Source: Clostridia bacterium
GTDB taxonomy: Bacteria; Bacillota; Clostridia; Oscillospirales; CAG-272
DNA: 7,469 bases
Direction: 5' to 3'
Assembly (NCBI GenBank): GCA_017395885.1
Contig: JAFQNM010000163.1
Span: 1 to 7,469 of the forward strand
The position numbers were made by a program, and so were the translations under genes. Below, in pieces: positions 1 through 5,146 of the stretch; within the stretch, counting starts at the first letter, position 1, and each line of letters begins with the position of its first letter. The notes beneath the pieces were generated by a model. It had not been told where the DNA came from. It was given only the letters and a program-made list of their open reading frames with translations, and did not search any database.

Positions 1-8
1 AAAGGGTG

Positions 9-17
9 TGATATAAT
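9..17 (+). promoter_or_regulatory. Extended -10 promoter element upstream of ruvC
   Basis: The sequence shows a TG dinucleotide at 9-10, one base, then a perfect TATAAT at 12-17, which is the consensus extended -10 element for a SigA-type RNA polymerase. A transcript would start near 23-25 and carry a leader of about 25 nt before ruvC. The -35 region would fall outside the window and cannot be examined. That this promoter drives ruvC and the genes after it is inferred from position only. Confidence 0.65.
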
Positions 18-35
18 TATTTGATATTAAACAGT

Positions 36-44
36 AAGGTGGGG
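36..44 (+). promoter_or_regulatory. Ribosome binding site that fixes the ruvC TTG start
   Basis: The purine-rich AAGGTGGGG ends five bases before TTG at 50. The same reading frame has a TAA stop at 35-37, so no upstream start exists. The conserved RuvC N-terminus (ILGIDPG) follows directly, so TTG is the only workable start. Confidence 0.7.
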
Positions 45-49
45 TAGAA

Positions 50-547
50 TTGATAATACTGGGAATCGACCCGGGAATTGCCATCGTAGGATGGGGAGTT
101 CTCAGGTATGAAAACGGGCGCTTCACCCCGCTTGCATACGGCTCTATACAGACAAAGGCGGGACAAAAGGCAGAGGACAGGCTCTCTCAGGTATATGACG
201 GACTTTGCTCCATAATTGAAAAGTATCATCCCGACGTTATGTCAATAGAGGAGCTTTTCTGGAATACAAACCAAAAAACGGGTATCGTTGTTGCTGAGGC
301 AAGAGGAGTTATCCTTCTGGCGGCAAGACGTGCAAACATCCCCATATTTGAGTATACCCCCCTGCAGGTAAAGCAAGCCATCGTTGGCTACGGAAGAGCG
401 GAGAAAAAGCAGGTCATTATGATGGTAACCACCTTCCTTGGACTGAAGGAGCCCCCAAAGCCTGACGATACGGCAGATGCTCTTGCCATCGCCATCTGCC
501 ACGGACATTGCTCATCCTCGGTAATTGGGCAGTTTTATAATAAATGA
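50..547 (+). CDS. ruvC: Crossover junction endodeoxyribonuclease RuvC
   Basis: RuvC is a dimeric, Mg-dependent nuclease that cuts Holliday junctions symmetrically during recombination and fork repair, working on junctions bound by RuvAB. The 165-residue product has the family's usual length and its RNase H-like fold signatures. The first strand carries the catalytic Asp in GIDPG (D7). The second acid is in SIEELFW (E67). The C-terminal pair is in PDDTADALAIAICH (D140 and D143). All four acidic residues expected from E. coli RuvC (D7, E66, D138, D141) have counterparts, so the enzyme looks active. The start is TTG with a good ribosome binding site. The gene lies just after an extended -10 promoter and 15 nt before the methyltransferase gene, so the two are probably co-transcribed. 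ruvA and ruvB, often adjacent in other bacteria, do not follow. Confidence 0.96.
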   Translation: MIILGIDPGIAIVGWGVLRYENGRFTPLAYGSIQTKAGQKAEDRLSQVYDGLCSIIEKYHPDVMSIEELFWNTNQKTGIVVAEARGVILLAARRANIPIFEYTPLQVKQAIVGYGRAEKKQVIMMVTTFLGLKEPPKPDDTADALAIAICHGHCSSSVIGQFYNK

Positions 548-562
548 TCTTGAGGTATTGAT

Positions 563-1435
563 ATGTGGTATAGCGATAAATGGAACGATTACGAGCTTCT
601 TGACGCGGAGGGCGGCGAGCGCCTTGAGCGTTGGGGAGAATACATACTTATCCGTCCCGATCCCCAGATAATCTGGACAGGAGAGAGAAGAGACCCCAGA
701 TGGAAAAGGGCCGACGGAATCTACCGTCGCTCAAAGTCCGGGGGAGGCAAATGGGTGGTATGTAACATTCCTGAGGAGTGGTGCATAAATTACGGTGACC
801 TCACCTTCAAGCTTCGCCCTATGGGCTTCAAGCATACAGGTCTTTTCCCCGAGCAGGCAACCAACTGGGATTGGTTCTCCTCTCTCATTGAAAAGAGAGT
901 TAAGGAAAATCCCGAGAAAAGGCCCTCCGTTCTCAACCTTTTTGCATATACGGGCGGAGCTACCGCTGCGGCTGCAAAGGCAGACGCTGCGGTGTGCCAC
1001 GTTGATGCGGCAAAGGGAATGGTGCAGGCAGCAAAGGAAAACTTAAAGCTTTCCGGCCTTGAGGATGCGCCTGTGCGCTATATAGTTGACGATTGCAAGA
1101 AGTTCGTTGAGCGTGAGATACGCCGCGGACATAAATATGACGGTATCATTATGGACCCTCCCTCCTACGGCAGAGGCCCCGGCGGCGAGGTGTGGAAGCT
1201 GGAGGAGTGCGCATATGAGCTTATCAGCCTTGCGGCGAAGGTGCTTTCCGATGATCCTCTGTTCTTCCTTGTGAACTCCTATACAACAGGTCTTTCACCG
1301 GCAACCATGGGATATATGGTAATGACAGCGCTCGGCGGCCGAGGAAGGATCGAGACCGGTGAGGTAGGCCTCAAGGTAACAAGGAGCGGCCTTTACCTCC
1401 CTGCGGGAGCTGCGACACGTTGGACATCAAAGTAA
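563..1435 (+). CDS. Class I SAM-dependent methyltransferase, RlmI-related (COG1092-like)
   Basis: This 290-residue protein is a Rossmann-fold SAM-dependent methyltransferase, probably acting on RNA. The N-terminal ~115 residues form a small domain starting ELLDAEGGERLERWG, followed by RPDPQIIW. The catalytic domain has motif I LNLFAYTGG (124-132), the ribose-binding acid in HVDAAKG (D148), a VDDCKKF segment (175-181), and motif IV DPPSYGRG (198-205). This arrangement resembles the RlmI/RlmK branch, which methylates 23S rRNA, but there is no N-terminal PUA domain. Where RlmI has its catalytic Cys (TFSCSG in motif VI), this protein has FLVNSYTTG (235-243). Cysteines occur only at 67, 74, 145, 178 and 216. 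A cytosine-5 mechanism using that Cys is therefore unlikely, and the target base or position is unknown. The start is ATG with TGAGGT six bases upstream, 15 nt after ruvC. The class is certain and the substrate is not. Confidence 0.85.
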   Translation: MWYSDKWNDYELLDAEGGERLERWGEYILIRPDPQIIWTGERRDPRWKRADGIYRRSKSGGGKWVVCNIPEEWCINYGDLTFKLRPMGFKHTGLFPEQATNWDWFSSLIEKRVKENPEKRPSVLNLFAYTGGATAAAAKADAAVCHVDAAKGMVQAAKENLKLSGLEDAPVRYIVDDCKKFVEREIRRGHKYDGIIMDPPSYGRGPGGEVWKLEECAYELISLAAKVLSDDPLFFLVNSYTTGLSPATMGYMVMTALGGRGRIETGEVGLKVTRSGLYLPAGAATRWTSK

Positions 1436-1455
1436 ATCCGGCGGATTTACTTTGA
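1427..1455 (+). repeat. Perfect 13-bp inverted repeat over the methyltransferase stop codon
   Basis: TCAAAGTAAATCC (1427-1439) and GGATTTACTTTGA (1443-1455) are exact reverse complements with a 3-nt GGC spacer. The left arm contains the last codons and the TAA stop of the methyltransferase gene. The next bases are GTGATGTTTG, not a T-run, so a classical intrinsic terminator is unlikely. A 3'-end mRNA stabiliser or a processing/pausing hairpin fits better. It is also the first hairpin of the block that follows. Confidence 0.75.
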
Positions 1456-1540
1456 GTGATGTTTGAGCTTTGCGCAAGTGATGCGCCTTTGGCGTGTGAT
1501 ATTTGCCTTCAGCAAGTGATATGTTCCCTTCGGGAACGTT
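1456..1540 (+). repeat. Tandem array of GTGAT-spaced mini-hairpins
   Basis: The pentamer GTGAT occurs four times at near-regular spacing (1456, 1478, 1496, 1516), and each copy is followed by a short inverted repeat with different arms. The hairpins are: TTGAGC/GCGCAA (1463-1468 with 1472-1477, one mismatch, TTT loop); GCGCC/GGCGT (1483-1487 with 1491-1495, TTT loop, one G-T pair); TTGC/GCAA (1503-1506 with 1512-1515, CTTCA loop); and GTTCCC/GGGAAC (1523-1528 with 1532-1537, TTC loop). Arms differ in sequence while pairing and pyrimidine loops are kept, which suggests the RNA or cruciform structure is what matters. No T-run follows any of them. The block ends a few bases before the ecfA1 ribosome binding site. 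I recall similar GTGATNT-hairpin strings in intergenic regions of gut Clostridia but know of no assigned function. Confidence 0.7.
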
Positions 1541-1559
1541 TGGAAGAAAGGATTTTTGT

Positions 1560-2426
1560 ATGAGTGCGATTATAAAGGCCGAGCATCTTTCGTTTGCATA
1601 TCAGGGGGATGAGGATACTGCCCCCGTGCAGGCGCTGAAGGATGTTAGCTTTGAAATAGAGGAGGGCTCCTTTGTTGCCATCCTCGGTCATAACGGATGC
1701 GGCAAGTCTACTCTTGCAAAGCTCCTTTGTATGATCCTCAGTCCCGATGAGGGCAGGCTATATATCAACGGCCGTGATATGACGGCGGAGAATATAGAGG
1801 AAAAGGATGTTTACGATGCAAGGCGCCGAGTGGGTATGGTGTTTCAGAATCCGGATAACCAGCTTGTTGCCACCATCGTTGAGGAGGACGTGGCCTTCGG
1901 TTGCGAGAATCTCGGTATCCCCTCAGAAAAGATCAGAAGGAGAGTTGACGAGGCTCTTGAGACCGTTGGTATGACAAAGTATGCCCGCCACGCAACTCAC
2001 CGTCTCTCAGGCGGCCAGAAGCAGAGAATTGCCATTGCAGGCGTTCTTGCAATGAGGCGCAAATGTATTATTTTTGACGAAAGCACCGCAATGCTTGACC
2101 CCGGAGGCCGAAAAGAGGTTATGGATACCATCTGTCGCCTTAACCGTGAGGAGGGTATTACGGTCATCCATATAACCCACTATATGAATGAGGCCACTAT
2201 GGCCGACAGAGTTCTTGTTATGAACGAGGGCTCGGTCATTATGGACGGCACACCCTCTGAGGTTTTCTCCAGAGCCGATGAGCTTTGGGCGGCAGGTCTT
2301 GACGTGCCCCAGACCACTGAGCTTCTCTGGAAGATGAAAGAGGCAGGCTATAACGTGCGCCTTGATATTTTTGATCCCGAGGAATGCGCAATGGAGATAG
2401 CAAGGGCTATCTCAGAGAAGAGATAA
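1560..2426 (+). CDS. ecfA1: ECF transporter energy-coupling ATPase EcfA1 (CbiO-type)
   Basis: One of two ATPases that power energy-coupling factor importers of vitamins and metal ions, working on the cytoplasmic face with EcfA2, EcfT and exchangeable S components. The 288-residue protein has an ABC ATPase domain: Walker A GHNGCGKST (43-51), Q-loop FQNPDNQ (Q96), signature LSGGQ (149-153), Walker B IIFDEST (D173, E174), D-loop MLDP (179-181 region) and switch His in ITHYMN (H207). FQNPDNQ with VEEDVAFGCENLG and DESTAMLDP is typical of EcfA1 rather than EcfA2. ATG at 1560 is chosen because AGAAAGGA lies about 8 nt upstream and SAIIKAEHLSFAY matches the family N-terminus. An in-frame TTG at 1503 would add 19 residues encoded by the hairpin array and is unlikely. 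The C-terminal VFSRADELWAAGLDVP closely matches the equivalent stretch of EcfA2, marking the pair as paralogues. Confidence 0.95.
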   Translation: MSAIIKAEHLSFAYQGDEDTAPVQALKDVSFEIEEGSFVAILGHNGCGKSTLAKLLCMILSPDEGRLYINGRDMTAENIEEKDVYDARRRVGMVFQNPDNQLVATIVEEDVAFGCENLGIPSEKIRRRVDEALETVGMTKYARHATHRLSGGQKQRIAIAGVLAMRRKCIIFDESTAMLDPGGRKEVMDTICRLNREEGITVIHITHYMNEATMADRVLVMNEGSVIMDGTPSEVFSRADELWAAGLDVPQTTELLWKMKEAGYNVRLDIFDPEECAMEIARAISEKR

Positions 2427-2438
2427 GAAAGAAAAGAA

Positions 2439-2480
2439 AAAATTAAGATTTCCGCAAATGCGGAAATCAACCGTAATTTT
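2439..2480 (+). repeat. Hairpin in the ecfA1-ecfA2 gap, just upstream of the ecfA2 ribosome binding site
   Basis: GATTTCCGCA (2447-2456) and TGCGGAAATC (2459-2468) are exact reverse complements separated by AA, giving about nine usable base pairs. An outer AT stem, AAAATTA (2439-2445) with TAATTTT (2474-2480), can extend it across a small internal loop. The structure ends directly against AAGGAA (2481-2486), the ecfA2 ribosome binding site. The TTTT at 2477-2480 is part of the stem and is not a clear terminator tail. A role in tuning ecfA2 translation or mRNA stability is inference. Confidence 0.6.
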
Positions 2481-2488
2481 AAGGAACT

Positions 2489-3346
2489 ATGGGAAAGATA
2501 GAACTTCAGAATATAACTTACGTTTACGGCAAGGGAGCACCTTACGAAATAAAGGCCCTTGACGATGTTTCCCTTACCTTTGAGGAAGGGAAGATTATAG
2601 GACTGATCGGTCATACGGGATCGGGCAAGTCTACCCTTGTTCAGCTCCTTAACGGACTTATAAGGCCTGATGCAGGCAAGGTTCTCCTTGACGGAAAGGA
2701 TATCTGGCAGGAGCCGAAGAAGATACGTGACGTCCGCTTCAAGGTAGGCCTTGTAATGCAATATCCCGAGTATCAGCTCTTTGATGAAACTGTATGGAAG
2801 GATATAGCCTTCGGCCCGAGAAATATGGGCATGAGCGATGAAGAGGTAAAGAAGGCGGTCACTGAGGCTGCAAGCTTCGCAGGCGTTAAGGAAAAGCATT
2901 TTAATAAATCTCCCTTTGATCTTTCGGGAGGACAAAAGAGAAGAGCGGCACTTGCAGGAGTAATTGCAATGCGCCCCTCAGTTCTTGTGCTTGATGAGCC
3001 TGCCGCAGGTCTTGACCCGGGAGCCCGCCGAAGGATCCTTACAAGGATCAAGGATTATCAGAGGCAAAGCGGCACAACGGTTATCATCGTTTCTCACTCT
3101 ATGGAGGATATGGCTATGTACTGTGACTCTGTTGTGGTCATGAACCACGGAAAAGTTACGATGACAGGCACACCTGCCCAGGTATTCTCCAGAGCTGACG
3201 AGCTTATAGCTCAGGGACTTGACGTACCCGCTATTACAAAGGTGGCAAGAGCGCTGAAGGATGAGGGTGTGGATATCGGACTTGATATCTATACGGTTAA
3301 CTTTGCAGCTCACAGATTGTTCGGAGGTGATGGCATTGAAGGCTGA
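2489..3346 (+). CDS. ecfA2: ECF transporter energy-coupling ATPase EcfA2 (CbiO-type)
   Basis: Second ATPase of the ECF module, which pairs with EcfA1 and couples ATP hydrolysis to EcfT movement during substrate release from the S component. The 285-residue protein has Walker A GHTGSGKST (41-49), Q-loop MQYPEYQLFDETV (Q91), signature LSGGQ (145-149), Walker B VLVLDEP (D169, E170), D-loop GLDPGAR (174-180) and switch His in VSHSMED (H203). QYPEYQLF followed by DIAFGPRNMG is characteristic of EcfA2. The start is ATG with AAGGAA only about 3 nt upstream, a rather tight spacing next to a hairpin. The 3' end overlaps ecfT by 17 nt, and the ecfT ribosome binding site lies inside this gene, which suggests translational coupling and a fixed subunit ratio. 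Confidence 0.95.
   Translation: MGKIELQNITYVYGKGAPYEIKALDDVSLTFEEGKIIGLIGHTGSGKSTLVQLLNGLIRPDAGKVLLDGKDIWQEPKKIRDVRFKVGLVMQYPEYQLFDETVWKDIAFGPRNMGMSDEEVKKAVTEAASFAGVKEKHFNKSPFDLSGGQKRRAALAGVIAMRPSVLVLDEPAAGLDPGARRRILTRIKDYQRQSGTTVIIVSHSMEDMAMYCDSVVVMNHGKVTMTGTPAQVFSRADELIAQGLDVPAITKVARALKDEGVDIGLDIYTVNFAAHRLFGGDGIEG
3323..3328 (+). promoter_or_regulatory. Ribosome binding site for ecfT inside ecfA2
   Basis: GGAGGT lies within the last codons of ecfA2. It is only 1-2 nt from ATG at 3330 but 7 nt from an in-frame TTG at 3336. By spacing alone TTG would be favoured; by codon identity ATG would. The two choices differ by two residues at the EcfT N-terminus. Confidence 0.6.
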
Positions 3347-4166
3347 TATTGCATTCGGACAGTATTGTGAGGGAAACTCCTTTCTCCACAGACTTGACCC
3401 CAGATGGAAAATAATTTTTGTTCTTGTTTATATAGTTGCTCTTTTCCTTGCAAGGAATATATTTGCTTTTGCCTTGATAGGAGCCTCCATCGTAGGCCTG
3501 TGGCTCCTTTCGGGAATCAAGCTGGGTATACTTGTAAAGGGCCTGAGACCTTTGCTTTTCATAATTGCGTTCACGGCAATAATAAACGTATTCTGGTTTA
3601 AGGGAGAAACGCCCCTTTTGCCCGATGGCTGGGCGGTGCAGATATACCTTGAGGGTATTATTAATGCAGGGCTCATTATTCTCAGAGTAATGGTGCTGGT
3701 AACGGGAACGAGTATTCTCCTTACCTATACAACAACTCCCATCGCCCTGACAGACGGCATTGAGCAGCTTCTTGCCCCTCTTGCAAAAATAAAGGTTCCC
3801 GTTCATGAGTTTTCCATGATGATGACCATTGCTCTCCGTTTTATCCCCACGCTTATTGAGGAAACGGATAAGATAATGTCTGCTCAAAAGGCAAGGGGAA
3901 GCGATTTTTCAACAGGCTCTCTGGTAAAAAGGGCAAAGGCGCTCGTTCCCGTGCTTGTGCCCCTGTTCATTTCTGCATTCAGACGTGCGGATGACCTTGC
4001 AACGGCAATGGAGTGCCGCTGCTACACAGGCGGTAACGGAAGAACGAGAATGAACGTGCTTCACTCAACCTGGAGAGATGGGGTAATGCTTCTCGGTATT
4101 CTTGCATTTGTTGCAGGTATCGTTGTTCTTAATATTTTTGCCCCTGGCTATACGTTCACAATGTAA
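3330..4166 (+). CDS. ecfT: ECF transporter transmembrane coupling protein EcfT
   Basis: Membrane scaffold of the ECF importer, linking EcfA1/EcfA2 to the substrate-binding S component. The 278-residue product starts with the family hallmark DIAFGQYCEGNSFLHRLDPRWK (5-27). Hydrophobic segments follow near 28-40, 44-61, 74-89, 110-130 and 250-270. Two cytoplasmic coupling-helix signatures are visible: AQKARG (185-190) and AMECRCYTGGNGRTRM (226-241), where the canonical Ala-Arg-Gly is Cys-Arg-Cys. The Arg that contacts the ATPases is kept in both. An open frame extends upstream to 3261, but that would overlap ecfA2 by 86 nt without a ribosome binding site. ATG at 3330 (or TTG at 3336) matches the family N-terminus. 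No S component lies nearby, so this is probably a shared group II module. Confidence 0.94.
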   Translation: MALKADIAFGQYCEGNSFLHRLDPRWKIIFVLVYIVALFLARNIFAFALIGASIVGLWLLSGIKLGILVKGLRPLLFIIAFTAIINVFWFKGETPLLPDGWAVQIYLEGIINAGLIILRVMVLVTGTSILLTYTTTPIALTDGIEQLLAPLAKIKVPVHEFSMMMTIALRFIPTLIEETDKIMSAQKARGSDFSTGSLVKRAKALVPVLVPLFISAFRRADDLATAMECRCYTGGNGRTRMNVLHSTWRDGVMLLGILAFVAGIVVLNIFAPGYTFTM

Positions 4167-4345
4167 TAGCCTTTCCCCGCCGGAAAAGAGGGACCGAAGA
4201 ATTCTTCCCGGATTAAGGCAATGCTATTTTGGAGCTTAATAAAGACAGACAATGCTTTTATTACAGGCTGTTTCTTGACGAAATACCGTATAGCATATCG
4301 GTTGGTTGATTCCTCAATTTTTCATTTTTTAAAAAGGAGCCCGCT
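4167..4345 (+). other. ecfT-truA intergenic region with possible RNA structure
   Basis: This 179-nt gap holds no gene I can support. AATAGC (4165-4170, overlapping the ecfT stop) can pair with GCTATT (4223-4228), and CTT (4171-4173) with AAG (4215-4217), closing an imperfect long-range stem followed by TTTT. Inside it are a TTTCC/GGAAA hairpin (4172-4176 with 4182-4186, competing with part of the outer stem) and the 12-bp palindrome GAAGAATTCTTC (4196-4207). A TAATAAA/TTTATTA pair (4237-4243 with 4257-4263) is AT-only and weak. TTGACG at 4275-4280 resembles a -35 box, but no good -10 lies 16-18 nt downstream. No riboswitch class was recognised. Confidence 0.4.
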
Positions 4346-5122
4346 GTGAAGTATATACTCAAAATCAAATATATAGGCACAGCGTACTGCGGCTTCCAGT
4401 GTCAGAAAAACGGAACGGCAGTTCAGAACGTGCTGACAGAGGCGGCATCAAGGGTGTTCAAATGTCCCTGCCTTGTAACAGGCTGCTCCAGAACAGATTC
4501 GGGAGTTCATGCACTGGGCTTTTGTGCAACGGTGGAGCCCTCGGAAATGGTGAGCATTCCTGCAGGAAAGCTGCACCGTGCATTTGCGGCATTTCTTCCC
4601 GATGATATCGCCGTTGTAGCGGCGGCAGAGGTGGCCGAGGATTTTCACCCCAGATATTCCTCAAAGGGGAAAAATTATATCTACAGAATATGGGACGGCC
4701 CATATGAGGATCCCTTTGAAAAGAAAAGAAGCATGAGGCTCACTCCCGCAGTCAGCCATAGCGGCCTTGACCGAATGAAGAGGGCGGCATCACATTTTGT
4801 GGGAACACATGATTTTTCGGCATTTATGGCAAAGGGCTCAAAAATAACGGATGCGGTCAGAACGGTAAGGTCTGCAGAGGTATACCGTGAGAACGGAGGA
4901 TGCATCGTTTTCTCCGTTTCGGCAGACGGATTTCTCTATAATATGGTCAGAATAATGGTGGGAACTCTTTGCGATGTGGCTCAGGGAAGAGCAGAGCCTG
5001 ATGAGATCCCCGGAATTATCAAAGGCCGCGACAGGAGCCGTGCAGGAAGCACAGCGCCCCCTGAGGGACTTTATCTGAACGAAGTTTTTTATGATGAAAA
5101 TATAGATTGGAAATGCGAATGA
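4346..5122 (+). CDS. truA: tRNA pseudouridine synthase A (TruA)
   Basis: Converts uridines 38-40 in the anticodon stem-loop of many tRNAs to pseudouridine, supporting codon-reading accuracy. The 258-residue protein matches the usual bacterial length. It has the N-terminal KYIGTAYCGFQCQKNG (8-23), the catalytic Asp in SRTDSGVHALG (D51), HPRYSSKGKNYIYRI (101-115) with the conserved Tyr of the active site, THDFSAFMAKGS (154-165) and GFLYNMVRIMVGTL (195-208). The start is GTG at 4346, with AAAAAGGAG ending 6 nt upstream. It follows the ECF module, the order usual in Firmicutes, but after a 179-nt gap. It lies 24 nt before the DUF5711-like gene, whose strong ribosome binding site sits in that short gap, so the two are probably in one transcript. 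Confidence 0.95.
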   Translation: MKYILKIKYIGTAYCGFQCQKNGTAVQNVLTEAASRVFKCPCLVTGCSRTDSGVHALGFCATVEPSEMVSIPAGKLHRAFAAFLPDDIAVVAAAEVAEDFHPRYSSKGKNYIYRIWDGPYEDPFEKKRSMRLTPAVSHSGLDRMKRAASHFVGTHDFSAFMAKGSKITDAVRTVRSAEVYRENGGCIVFSVSADGFLYNMVRIMVGTLCDVAQGRAEPDEIPGIIKGRDRSRAGSTAPPEGLYLNEVFYDENIDWKCE

Positions 5123-5146
5123 CCTGCTTGGAAAGGAGGAAAAGCT

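Noticed and set aside
1427..1455. Intrinsic terminator after the methyltransferase gene
   Set aside because: The stem is perfect but the following bases contain no T-run, and a further series of hairpins follows, so termination here is not supported.
1456..1540. CRISPR array
   Set aside because: The repeated unit is only GTGAT with 13-17 nt between copies, and the intervening sequences are self-complementary hairpins rather than unique spacers of 25-40 nt. No cas gene is present.
1503..1545. Promoter for ecfA1 using TTGCCT as a -35 box
   Set aside because: No TATAAT-like hexamer lies 16-18 nt downstream; that position is occupied by the arms of the last hairpin.
1503..1559. Upstream TTG extension of ecfA1 by 19 residues
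   Set aside because: The extension is encoded by the hairpin array and has no family similarity. ATG at 1560 has a proper ribosome binding site and gives the normal N-terminus.
2348..2935. 195-codon open frame on the minus strand across the ecfA1-ecfA2 junction
   Set aside because: It lies antisense to two strongly supported ATPase genes, has no recognisable domain, and no good ribosome binding site was identified. It is a shadow of the coding frames.
2230..3246. Recent duplication or gene conversion between ecfA1 and ecfA2 3' ends
   Set aside because: The stretches encoding VFSRADEL..(A/Q)GLDVP are similar, but this is a conserved family motif region, and codons differ enough to fit ordinary old paralogues.
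3297..3887. 196-codon open frame on the minus strand opposite ecfT
   Set aside because: Composition is Lys/Arg/Tyr/Cys-rich and low in any family pattern, as expected for the antisense of a membrane-protein gene. ecfT on the plus strand explains the sequence.
4167..4345. Vitamin or metal riboswitch linked to the ECF transporter
   Set aside because: The gap is downstream of the transporter genes, and no conserved core motifs of the TPP, FMN, cobalamin or related classes were recognised.
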